DNA from: UBA1163 sp049513055
GTDB taxonomy: Bacteria; Desulfobacterota; BSN033; UBA1163
Assembly (NCBI GenBank): GCA_049513055.1
Contig: JBEKWN010000092.1
Coordinates: forward strand, 1-13,551
DNA: 13,551 nucleotides
Direction of reading: 5' to 3'
Positions within the stretch are counted from its first letter, which is position 1, and every line of letters begins with the position of its first letter. Below the pieces are notes generated by a model. That model did no database searches, was not told the DNA's origin, and was given only the letters and a program-made list of their open reading frames with translations. Both the position numbers and the translations under genes were made by a program. Below are positions 1 through 6,368 of the stretch, one piece after another.

Positions 1-219
1 AAGCAGATTCAAAAAGTCCTCTCCACACTGAACGAAAGGGAGGAGAAGATTTTGAGGATGCGGTTCGGGATCGGAGAGAAGCACGACCATACCCTTGATG
101 AGGTGGGACAATACTTTGAACTCACCCGGGAGAGGATCCGACAGATTGAGGAAAAGGCCTTAAGGAAGTTGAAGCATTCCAGTCGGGCCGATAAACTAAA
201 AAGTTTTATTGATTACTAA
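1..219 (+). CDS. rpoD: RNA polymerase primary sigma factor RpoD, C-terminal end (partial)
   Basis: The frame is open from the first base of the window and ends at TAA 217-219, giving the last 72 residues. They match sigma region 4: a 4.1-type stretch (LNEREEKILRMRFGIG), then the helix-turn-helix of 4.2 (LDEVGQYFELTRERIRQIEEKALRKLKH) that reads the -35 element, then the short tail SSRADKLKSFIDY usual for RpoD. The start and regions 1 to 3 lie upstream of the window. The strict RERIRQIE motif and the tail favour the housekeeping sigma-70 over an alternative sigma-70 factor such as RpoS, though the fragment cannot exclude a paralogue. Its presence places a core-chromosome anchor at the left edge, so the disordered DNA from about 425 onward starts close behind a conserved gene. 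There is no clear terminator after it. Confidence 0.93.
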   Translation, partial: KQIQKVLSTLNEREEKILRMRFGIGEKHDHTLDEVGQYFELTRERIRQIEEKALRKLKHSSRADKLKSFIDY

Positions 220-250
220 AAGAATTTCTAAATAAGGGGACGGTACTATA

Positions 251-424
251 GTGAAGATAGGGGACAGGTTCAAAGATAAGACAACCGGAAAGATTTACAT
301 CATAAGAATGGAAGTTGATAACGAAACGCTTTGCCTGGAGGGAGAAAACGGTTTGGGCCGGAGATTGGTTGGTAAAGAAAGTTTGAAACGAACTTGCGAG
401 AAGTTGGAAGACCTAACATCATAG
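251..424 (+). CDS. Small hypothetical protein (57 aa), unknown function
   Basis: A GTG-started frame of 57 codons lies 31 bases after rpoD, with a purine-rich AAGGGG (234-239) 11 bases before the GTG. The product is charged and compact (begins VKIGDRFKDKTTGKIYIIRM, ends KLEDLTS). The opening IGDRF.DK.TGK.Y.I alternation suggests a small beta-barrel or SH3-like fold, but I recognise no named family, catalytic motif or membrane segment. There are two cysteines, not arranged as a metal site. Its closeness to rpoD and shared strand suggest co-transcription. It could be a genuine small protein conserved next to rpoD in relatives or a chance frame. The ribosome-binding site and balanced composition favour a real gene. 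Confidence 0.6.
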   Translation: MKIGDRFKDKTTGKIYIIRMEVDNETLCLEGENGLGRRLVGKESLKRTCEKLEDLTS

Positions 425-565
425 GAAAAATTGCTTAAAGATCAGGAGTCCTCACCCGGTAGATGGTCCAGAATTATAAGCTGTTCTCTCGATGTCCCTT
501 CCGTTCTGATAATTCATAATTTCTCGGACTGACCCCCTTACCTTCTTTCATCCCTCGGAAAAGCT

Positions 566-591
566 AGACTCCGAGTAATCGGAGGGGGTCT
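566..591 (+). repeat. Small hairpin upstream of the amber-interrupted ORF
   Basis: CTCCGA (569-574) pairs perfectly with TCGGAG (579-584) across a GTAA tetraloop. Outer bases AGAC (566-569) can pair with GTCT (588-591), leaving a bulge of G residues. No T-run follows, so it is not a standard intrinsic terminator. It lies about 60 bases before the start of the small ORF at 650. The rest of 425-649 shows no gene, no tRNA cloverleaf and no convincing promoter. The nearby sequence GACTGACCCCC (528-538) and GGGGGTCTGGTCC (584-596) is a loosely inverted pair that could form a larger structure. Confidence 0.35.
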
Positions 592-649
592 GGTCCAACC
601 GGTCTTATTGGACTCGGGAAGAAATTTAGAAAGTAAAGGAGGAAAAATT

Positions 650-898
650 ATGTTAGTTACTAAAGATGAAGCGAGTAAAAAATATTGTCCATTTAAATTT
701 TCAAAAACCAAAAATAAAGAAGTTAGGGAAATAAACACAGAATGGATATGCGAAGGCCCAGGTTGTATGGCATAGCAAAAAATCGTGGGATCGAGATGGG
801 TTGGAGAACATGGTTATTGTGGGATAGCGGGAAAACCGTTAGATATTAGCGCAGAACCTCGGTCTATCCATAATGGGACTTTCAAGAGGCGGGCCTAA
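650..898 (+). pseudogene. Small phage-type cysteine-motif protein interrupted by an in-frame TAG
   Basis: A strong AGGAGG (638-643) precedes ATG 650. The first 41 codons (MLVTKDEASKKYCPF ... WICEGPGCMA) end at TAG 773-775. The same frame then stays open for another 40 codons and carries HGYCGIAGKP before TAA 896-898. From memory of this prophage-associated small-protein family, members read roughly CPF...C.G..CMAW...GYCG.AGKP. The TAG therefore falls exactly where a conserved Trp (TGG) is expected, and downstream family sequence is retained. The simplest reading is a recent nonsense mutation (TGG to TAG). The alternatives are suppression or readthrough, or a real 41-residue short form. Four cysteines in pairs (one in CPF, two in CEGPGC, one in GYCG) suggest metal binding. 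Function is unknown. The gene heads a run of broken mobile-type genes. Confidence 0.6.
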
Positions 899-956
899 TT
901 CAGATTTTATAATAGAAAAAGATTCTATTGGATTCGGATATGAAGTCAAATTAGCG

Positions 957-1025
957 ATGAAAATAATAGCCATAGCGGACCAGAAGTGCGGGGTAGGGAA
1001 AACAACCTCTACTGTCAGTGCTTAA
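957..1025 (+). pseudogene. ParA-family ATPase, truncated N-terminal fragment
   Basis: ATG 957 opens MKIIAIADQKCGVGKTTSTV, then SA and TAA at 1023. This is the start of a ParA/MinD-type partition ATPase, whose usual first residues are close to MKIIAIANQKGGVGKTTT. The deviant Walker A box (KGGVGKTT) is present except that its first Gly is Cys (KCGVGKTT). The frame stops straight after the P-loop, so the switch I, switch II and DNA-binding parts are missing, and I do not find them in the other frames downstream. There is no clear ribosome-binding site. It is a non-functional relic, probably left by a plasmid, prophage or integrative element, and it fits the other broken genes around it. Confidence 0.7.
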
Positions 1026-1362
1026 GTCTGCGGAAGACTGGTCAGACATTGCTGTCCCCTCTCTCCCAATCTAAAATCAACAGCTCTTAACGTAGATTGA
1101 TCTCCAAACTTTGTAGGTTGAAGAGGTCCCCCCCCCTTTTTTTAACTCTTTTTCCCTGTAACCGTGAATTTAAAATTTCGCCCCGTGTTACAACATTTCA
1201 AATGCAGATAAAAACCCTATCCAATACTGAGGGCTTAATTGGGCATTTCAAAATGTGTGTTTCTTCCTGAAGTCGTTGCCTGACAGATTTCGACCATGAT
1301 GCAAGATTTGATTTGGTAATCGTTGTCTGCAATACTGGCCTAAAATCTTCCCACATATCTCA
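1026..1362. other. Non-coding or decayed stretch before the transposase remnant
   Basis: About 340 bases without a recognisable gene. A C9 run followed directly by T7 sits at 1128-1143; such a tract is prone to slippage and to assembly error. The sequence TTGTAGGT at about 1111-1118 recurs near 10821 and 13435. The TTCTTCCTGAAGTC at 1260-1273 recurs at 10880-10893. A minus-strand frame across 1248-1436 is open but shows no family I know. I see no left-end hairpin that would mark the boundary of the insertion sequence. Confidence 0.4.
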
Positions 1363-1731
1363 ATGGTCATCTTTTGTATTGACTTACAACTCCCTTTATT
1401 ATATATTCCACCCTTCCTAAAACAAGTTCTTATCATCCATTTGCATTTGGATCATGTTCACATTTGCATCAGCATTCCACCGAAGTATGTGGTATCCAAT
1501 GTGATGGGGTATATCAAGGGGAAGGGTGCGATATCGATTGCGAGAAACCTCATGGGACGGAGGAGGAACTTCACCGGAGAGAACTTCTGGGCGACGGGGT
1601 ACTTTGTGTCCACGGTGGGGTTGGATGAGGAGACCGTGAAGAACTACATCCGCGAGCAGGAGAAAGAGGACGAGCGCCTGGATCAACTCAGTCTTGGATT
1701 TGAGGACCAGTCCCCTTCAGGGGACTCATGA
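1363..1731 (+). pseudogene. tnpA: IS200/IS605-type Y1 (HUH) transposase TnpA, 5'-truncated
   Basis: From about codon 24 (base 1432) the frame reads HLHLDHVHICISIPPKY, then VVSNVMGYIKGKGAISIARNL, FTGENFWATGYFVSTVGLDEETVKNYIREQE and an acidic tail. This is the core of the single-strand-specific Y1 transposase of IS200/IS605 elements. The HUH metal-binding pair is His-Val-His at 1453-1461, and the nucleophilic Tyr is in KNYIREQ at 1645-1647, so the catalytic residues survive. The usual first 50 or so residues (start of the fold, typically a Y.YHFVW-like strand) are missing, and the codons before 1432 look unrelated. The 5' end was therefore lost or replaced, and the product is probably inactive. 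No TnpB or IscB partner gene accompanies it. Confidence 0.82.
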
Positions 1732-1797
1732 ACTGGCCCCCTTGGGGGGCTAACAATGAATAAGCCCCAGGCTTTGCCGGGGGTCACTTAACTTAGG
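1709..1797 (+). mobile_element. Right-end hairpins of the IS200-like element
   Basis: Three stem-loops follow one another at and after the transposase stop. AGTCCCC/GGGGACT (1709-1715 with 1720-1726) overlaps the last codons, GCCCCC/GGGGGC lies at 1736-1741 with 1745-1750, and GCCCCAGGC/GCCGGGGGT lies at 1764-1772 with 1776-1784. IS200/IS605 elements have subterminal hairpins rather than inverted terminal repeats, and the last one, followed by TCACTTAACTT, is the best candidate for the right-end recognition hairpin. The exact cleavage site and the left end are not identifiable here. The first two could also act as a terminator insulating the host DNA. Confidence 0.5.
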
Positions 1798-2257
1798 AGG
1801 GCTATTTCGTGCTTGTGTTCGGCCGGCTTGTGTAGATTAGGCGAGGGCGAAACGGCGGGGATGAGCGAGCAGAGCAGCCTTTGGTGGTTGTCTTCGTTGA
1901 GAAGGATCAACCAACAAACTTAGGAGGACCTCTACCGTAAGTAAAAGAATGGTAATGTTGGCGAGTGTCCCTGGTGCTTCTGTTTTTGGCGGACCTATCC
2001 ATGGCAGCGGATGTTCCGGCTCCCATCAAGCGGAAGGCCCAGGCATTGTGGTCCGCCCCGTCGTCGTGAAAACCAGGCAGTTGCGTCTAGTGGGGGTCTA
2101 GTGCAGCATTTCCCAAATAGTTCGATATTATGATTCGGCCTAAATGGCACTCAGCAGCCAATCACGGGCACGCTTAATATCGGGGAACTTACGAGATGCT
2201 ACGCTGGAGAGTCGAGCGATTTTCTCTATCATTATTTCATGGAAGGAGGGTACATCA
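1798..2257. other. Leader region upstream of the ABC importer, with small gene scraps
   Basis: No full gene is visible. AACTTAGGAGG occurs twice (1790-1800 and 1917-1927), as if a gene leader had been duplicated. A GTG-started 34-codon frame at 1965-2069 encodes a signal-peptide-like start (MSLVLLFLADLSMAAD) but ends at once, so it may be the stub of a lost exported protein. On the minus strand, 2223-2140 encodes KIARLSSVASRKFPDIKRAR then DWLLSAI and stop, which resembles the tail of a MbcA/ParS/Xre-type antitoxin without its final Gly-rich part; this is a weak call. A TATTAT at about 2125-2130 could be a -10 box for the importer, but no good -35 lies at the right distance. Confidence 0.35.
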
Positions 2258-3565
2258 ATGTTAGTCACAAGAGCTAAGTCTTTCATTGTGTGTCTAGTGA
2301 TCGCGGTGTTCTTAATGGGAACCATAAGTGCTGTTGCTAGTGCAGCCGACCAGAAAGGAAAAGGAAAAATTCCGACTGAGCCAATCAAGATAGGTTTTGT
2401 GGTTCCAATGTCGGGGGTTGCTGCCACACTTTCGCCTAATGCCGGAATAAACGCCGAGCTGGCCGTCGAATATATAAACAAGTACGAAAAGGGTATATTG
2501 GGCCGCCCTGTAAAACCGATAATATACGACGAAAAAAATGCTCAAACGGCAGTCGAGGTATTTGGAAAACTGGTCGAGAATGACAAGGTAGAAGCGATAT
2601 TAGGATGCCTATCCTCCAGTACCGGACTGGCCGTTGCCCCGAAGGTAGAGGCGAAATGGAAAATACCGACTCTTCTCCTTGAATCAACGACCATGGCTCT
2701 GTTTACTAAAGTTATTCCCAATCCCACATATGTCTACAGAATAGGGCCCGATGATGTAATGCAGTCAATTACCCATGTGACCGCAATACTCAAGGAAAAA
2801 CCCGATGTAAAAACGATCGCCATAGGCGCTCCTGATTACGAATGGGGCCACGATGTCGTGAAACGTTTCCAGGAAATTATGCAGAAGTTCAAACCCGACG
2901 TGAAGTTCGTATACACGTTCCATCACCCATTCGGGGAAGCAGGTCCTAACTTTGCTGCCTATATCACCAACGTCATGCAGCAGAAGCCTGATGTCTACGT
3001 GGGATACTCTTGGGGTTCGGATGGAGTGGCCTGGCATAATCAAGCCGAAGCGATGGGATTGTACAAAAGAGTACCCCTGGTATTCGATGTCTTCAGTGGA
3101 ACCGCCAAGGGAGAGATGGCGAGGGAAGGCGTACTGGGAGAAACCAGAGCAGGTAATGGTACGTTCCCTCCGTATGCCTTGGGCTATCCGAACAGCAAGC
3201 TCACTCCCATGATCCTGGAGAAAACTGGTGTTCTACCCACATATGGAATGGACATCCATATGCTGACGGGTCTGCTTTATCTGAAAAAAGCATACGAGAA
3301 AGCCTATGATTTAACCGGTCAATACCCTACGCCTGAAATGGTGGCAAAGATGCTGGATGGATTATCCATCGTAGGTCCCGATGGAATATCGTCTATGATC
3401 AATCACCAGTCGACTGCTCCTGGCATGGCTGTCGGTAGACTTCACAAAGAGAAAGGCGCCTGGGTAATGAAGGATATGAACCTGGTTCCCGATTACCTGA
3501 GAATCGTGCCGCCCTGGATGACTGTAGAACAGTTCATCAACAGTTTGGATAAGTTAGCAAAGTAG
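2258..3565 (+). CDS. livK: LIV/HAAT-type ABC transporter substrate-binding protein
   Basis: Periplasmic receptor of a branched-chain-amino-acid-type (HAAT) importer. I start it at ATG 2258, seven bases after GGAGGG (2245-2250); the frame is open 38 codons further up, but that extension is not protein-like. The 435-residue product begins with a clear signal peptide: MLVTRAKS, a hydrophobic core to about residue 26, and ASA-AD as the likely cleavage near residue 29. The mature start IKIGFVVPMSGVAATLSPNAGINAELAVEYIN is the first strand and helix of the Peripla_BP_6 (type I) fold. GRPVKPIIYDEKNAQTAVEV and a second lobe with DYEWGHDVVKRF follow. No N-terminal lipobox Cys is seen. The fold accepts amino acids, aromatics, amides and other small compounds, so the ligand is not fixed by sequence. 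The methyltransferase genes downstream suggest a methylated substrate, but that is inference. Confidence 0.9.
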   Translation: MLVTRAKSFIVCLVIAVFLMGTISAVASAADQKGKGKIPTEPIKIGFVVPMSGVAATLSPNAGINAELAVEYINKYEKGILGRPVKPIIYDEKNAQTAVEVFGKLVENDKVEAILGCLSSSTGLAVAPKVEAKWKIPTLLLESTTMALFTKVIPNPTYVYRIGPDDVMQSITHVTAILKEKPDVKTIAIGAPDYEWGHDVVKRFQEIMQKFKPDVKFVYTFHHPFGEAGPNFAAYITNVMQQKPDVYVGYSWGSDGVAWHNQAEAMGLYKRVPLVFDVFSGTAKGEMAREGVLGETRAGNGTFPPYALGYPNSKLTPMILEKTGVLPTYGMDIHMLTGLLYLKKAYEKAYDLTGQYPTPEMVAKMLDGLSIVGPDGISSMINHQSTAPGMAVGRLHKEKGAWVMKDMNLVPDYLRIVPPWMTVEQFINSLDKLAK

Positions 3566-3580
3566 CCGCTATCCCCAGTC

Positions 3581-3621
3581 GATAATTGCCTGTGCTGTGG
3601 TTAATGGCACAGGCAATTATC
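3581..3621 (+). promoter_or_regulatory. Perfect 15-bp intercistronic hairpin between livK and livH
   Basis: Bases 3581-3595 (GATAATTGCCTGTGC) are the exact reverse complement of 3607-3621, with an 11-base loop. It begins 15 bases after the livK stop and ends 49 bases before the livH start. No T-run follows, so it is unlikely to be a strong intrinsic terminator. Hairpins placed after binding-protein genes commonly protect the upstream mRNA from 3' exonucleases or cause partial termination, so that much more binding protein than permease is made. That role is inferred from position. Confidence 0.75.
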
Positions 3622-3670
3622 AAGTCATGGTTGAAGGCGCACCAGAGCCACCAATTTTGAAAGACAACAA

Positions 3671-4561
3671 ATGCTAAGCACACTCTTTTCGTACCTCTTC
3701 AATGCCCTACCCATGGTATCATACATCATCATATTATCATTTTCGTTAAACTTCATCTTATATATCTCCGGCCGAGTCTCGCTTACCTTTGCCGGAATAT
3801 ACCTGGTAGGAGCCTATGTAACCGTTTCGCTGAGTACGTTTTTATTAGGGAAAACTTTCTCTTTTTTCGCTTTTCTTGGGATTCTACTTTTTGTAAGCCT
3901 ATTGGGAGCAGCAATAGCGATAGGCGTATACGGGGGATTTGAACGCTACCTGAAAACGGACGTTCACCGGATGATAGCTACTTCCTCATTGCTCATGGCT
4001 TTTAGCGGTGCAATCAAACTTATATGGGGAACTACTCCGGTTACCTATTCAGCTCCTTTTTTAAAAATGGGGACGACCGAAGTGCTTGGGAATTTTGTTC
4101 TCAACTATTACTTTTTCATGTTTGGGTTTGCCCTGGTGCTTATGCTTGCGCTGGCGTTTTTTCTTTATAGAACCTCCTGGGGCTTGAGATTTCGTGCAAG
4201 TTCGCTGGACGGTGACAGGACAATGGCTCAGGCTTATGGCGTTAACCAGAACATCGTTACCATTATAACTTTCGCAATATCCGGGATGTTGGCAAGCCTG
4301 GCTGGAGGTCTGTATGCCCCCATAGCCGGCGCTTCTTACGGAATTGAGGGCAACGCCCTTCTCCTGGCAGCACTGACGATAATCATAGGTGGAGTCGGTA
4401 GCATTGGCGGAGCGGTCTTGACTGCTTTTATAATAGGAATTGCCAGAGTAGTCACAGCTGTTGAGATGCCCGTACTCGAACTTGCTATCCCGTTTATCAT
4501 AGCATCTGCAACACTGATGGTCAGGCCTTTCGGCCTATGGGGCAAAGAGTTCAAACATTAA
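3671..4561 (+). CDS. livH: LIV-type ABC transporter inner-membrane permease LivH
   Basis: 296-residue integral membrane protein, the usual size for the LivH half of a HAAT importer. It begins at once with membrane segments (LPMVSYIIILSFSLNFILYI, then FAGIYLVGAYVTVSL) and continues with further hydrophobic helices to the C-terminus. The cytoplasmic coupling loop is recognisable around residues 174-192 (WGLRFRASSLDGDRTMAQAYGVN), which matches the conserved R(A).. D...A...G(I/V) loop that docks on the ATPase. It is followed by FAISGMLASLAGGLYAP and the Gly-rich GGVGSIGGAVLTAF, both hallmarks of the family. ATG 3671 has only a weak purine-rich upstream (GAAAG), consistent with lower expression than livK. 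It pairs with LivM to form the channel. Confidence 0.9.
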   Translation: MLSTLFSYLFNALPMVSYIIILSFSLNFILYISGRVSLTFAGIYLVGAYVTVSLSTFLLGKTFSFFAFLGILLFVSLLGAAIAIGVYGGFERYLKTDVHRMIATSSLLMAFSGAIKLIWGTTPVTYSAPFLKMGTTEVLGNFVLNYYFFMFGFALVLMLALAFFLYRTSWGLRFRASSLDGDRTMAQAYGVNQNIVTIITFAISGMLASLAGGLYAPIAGASYGIEGNALLLAALTIIIGGVGSIGGAVLTAFIIGIARVVTAVEMPVLELAIPFIIASATLMVRPFGLWGKEFKH

Positions 4562-4585
4562 ACAAAGAAGAGTTAAGTCAAGCAG

Positions 4586-5608
4586 ATGAACCGTGAAGTA
4601 AGCATGGCGATTCCCTCTCGGGGCGGCAACACCACACTGATAGCAACACTGCTGTTAACAGCCATAGCGGTGATAATCCCTTTTTTCATCAGTGGGTATC
4701 AGCGAACCTTGATACAGAAGTGTTTAATATGGACACCGGCAACCTTTGGAGTCTATTTTCTGTATAGCCTTCTGCGTCAGGTTCATTTCGGTCAATCGAT
4801 TTTTATCGGCATAGGCAGCTACATTACTGCTTTTTCAGCAGGAAAGTACGCGATCACCAATGAACTCATGATATTGCTGCCTGCAGCCTTGGTCATCAGC
4901 ATAGTCGTCGCCTATATATTGGGAATTTTCATCACCAAGAGGACCGGCTTTTACTTTGCTGTCATGGGTATTGCCGTAACAATGGTCTTCTGGTCACTCG
5001 TATACAAAGCTAGAGGAATAACCGGCGGCAGTGATGGTATCTCACATATAAAGAACCCGAGTCTATTTACCATACCACTGAACGATCTTGCCCTGTATTA
5101 CTTTTGCCTGCTGGTCTCAGTAGGGATGATCGTGCTGATGCTCCGGATCCTTAATTCGTCCTTTTCCCTTCAGCTTCGGGCAATTGCCGGAGACTTGGAA
5201 AAGGCCGAATCGATAGGTATTCCGGTGAACAGAATGCAGAGGTTGGCATTTACTATTGCAGGAGTAAACGCTGGAGTCACCGGTGTTCTTCTCGCATTCT
5301 CCTACAATTACGTGAGCCCATCGACATTCGAGTGGGGGTATGGAGCCAACTTCGTTCAATCAGCAATCATTGGAGGAGTCAATTCCGTCGCAGGTCCGAT
5401 CGTTGGCGCATTCGGTTTCATCCATTTGGAATTCTTTATCTCTACATGGTTCGCAGACCTTTGGGAGATCATTATTGGACTAACCATAGCTATCATCGTT
5501 TTGACTGTAGGGGAAGAAGGAGTCACCGGCATTGCGCAAGCCGTCCTTGGCAAGATCAAATGCAAATTGAGAAACCAACAAGAAAGCACCAACAAGCATG
5601 TCAAATAA
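4586..5608 (+). CDS. livM: LIV-type ABC transporter inner-membrane permease LivM
   Basis: 340-residue second permease of the importer. The first membrane helix is near residues 17-36 (TLIATLLLTAIAVIIPFFIS), followed by the LivM-typical RQVHFGQSIFIGIGSYITAF (family form: G....G...F.GIGAY). The coupling loop is near residues 193-211 (LQLRAIAGDLEKAESIGIP). FTIAGVNAGVTGVLLAF and SAIIGGVNSVAGPIVGAF then match the conserved late helices (GG.G...GP..GA). The charged C-terminal tail is cytoplasmic. It begins 24 bases after livH, and its last 11 bases overlap livG, so translation of the two is probably coupled. A second in-frame ATG at 4604 is an alternative start; neither has a strong Shine-Dalgarno sequence. 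Confidence 0.9.
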   Translation: MNREVSMAIPSRGGNTTLIATLLLTAIAVIIPFFISGYQRTLIQKCLIWTPATFGVYFLYSLLRQVHFGQSIFIGIGSYITAFSAGKYAITNELMILLPAALVISIVVAYILGIFITKRTGFYFAVMGIAVTMVFWSLVYKARGITGGSDGISHIKNPSLFTIPLNDLALYYFCLLVSVGMIVLMLRILNSSFSLQLRAIAGDLEKAESIGIPVNRMQRLAFTIAGVNAGVTGVLLAFSYNYVSPSTFEWGYGANFVQSAIIGGVNSVAGPIVGAFGFIHLEFFISTWFADLWEIIIGLTIAIIVLTVGEEGVTGIAQAVLGKIKCKLRNQQESTNKHVK

Positions 5609-6368
5609 TGAACAGAAGCCGCATTTGATAACAGTAAGTAAGCTGAGAAAATATTACGGTGAAGTGAAGTCCGTAAATGACATTTCTCTGGAGATTTCTC
5701 AAGGGCAAGTTATCACTCTCGTCGGCGCAAACGGCGCAGGCAAGACTACTTTGTTGAACCTGCTTACGGGCTTGATAAGACCGGATCGCGGAGAGATCAG
5801 TTTACTCGGCGAAAAGATCACTGGGGTTCCGGCCGATCAAAGGGCTAAAAGAGGGATTGTTAAGACTTTTCAGCTCGAGCATGTATTTGAAGAAATGACG
5901 GTTTTTGATAATATTAGAACTGCCTGCGTTTCAGCCGCAGGGAAGCATTATTCGATGTTCAAAGACATCCAAAATGCAAAAGAAATCAATGAAAGAACCG
6001 AACATTTACTGGAGCTGTTCGATCTATCAAGTGTGAAGTATAGTTTTGTAAAGAACCTGGGGCACGGGTATAAAAAAGTCATTGATATAGCAATGTGCTT
6101 TGCGATGAAGCCCACAATTCTATTGGTTGACGAACCTACAAGCGGTGTGGGTGAAGAAGAAAAGTATCGAACCATGGGCCTGCTGATGGATCAAATACAA
6201 GCAAACAATCTCGCAGCAATCATCGTAGAACATGATCTTCATCTCGTAAAGGAATTGTCTAAGGAGACGATTGTCATGTGTGACGGGGAGTTCATTGCCA
6301 GGGGAACACCGGACCATGTATTCAACCAGGAAAAGGTCATCGAGATCCTCGTTGGGAAAGGATTTTAA
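5598..6368 (+). CDS. livG: LIV-type ABC transporter ATP-binding protein LivG
   Basis: 256-residue ATPase of the importer. Walker A is GANGAGKTT (residues 43-51), the Q-loop Gln is in KTFQLEHVFEEMTV (about residue 92), Walker B is ILLVDEP (174-180, Glu179 as catalytic base) and the switch His is in VEHDL (His212). The ABC signature is LGHGYKK (154-160) in place of LSGGQ. Together with DEPTSGV, I recall this divergent form from a subgroup of LivG proteins, so it is probably not damage. The C-terminal tail GEFIARGTPDHVFNQEKV is the usual LivG/LptB-like end. ATG 5598 lies inside the end of livM. Two ATPases, this one and LivF, energise the LivHM channel. Confidence 0.92.
   Translation: MSNNEQKPHLITVSKLRKYYGEVKSVNDISLEISQGQVITLVGANGAGKTTLLNLLTGLIRPDRGEISLLGEKITGVPADQRAKRGIVKTFQLEHVFEEMTVFDNIRTACVSAAGKHYSMFKDIQNAKEINERTEHLLELFDLSSVKYSFVKNLGHGYKKVIDIAMCFAMKPTILLVDEPTSGVGEEEKYRTMGLLMDQIQANNLAAIIVEHDLHLVKELSKETIVMCDGEFIARGTPDHVFNQEKVIEILVGKGF

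Noticed and set aside
430..540. Possible tRNA after rpoD
   Set aside because: No TPsiC-like GTTCGA sequence and no cloverleaf could be drawn on either strand.
1248..1436. Minus-strand frame ending in LPNQILHHGRNLSGNDFRKKHTF
   Set aside because: Its composition looks protein-like in part, but no family was recognised, no ribosome-binding site exists and it overlaps the transposase remnant.
2144..2257. A 38-codon upstream extension of the substrate-binding protein
   Set aside because: The added residues are not signal-peptide-like, there is no ribosome-binding site at 2144, and ATG 2258 has both a strong site and an immediate signal peptide.
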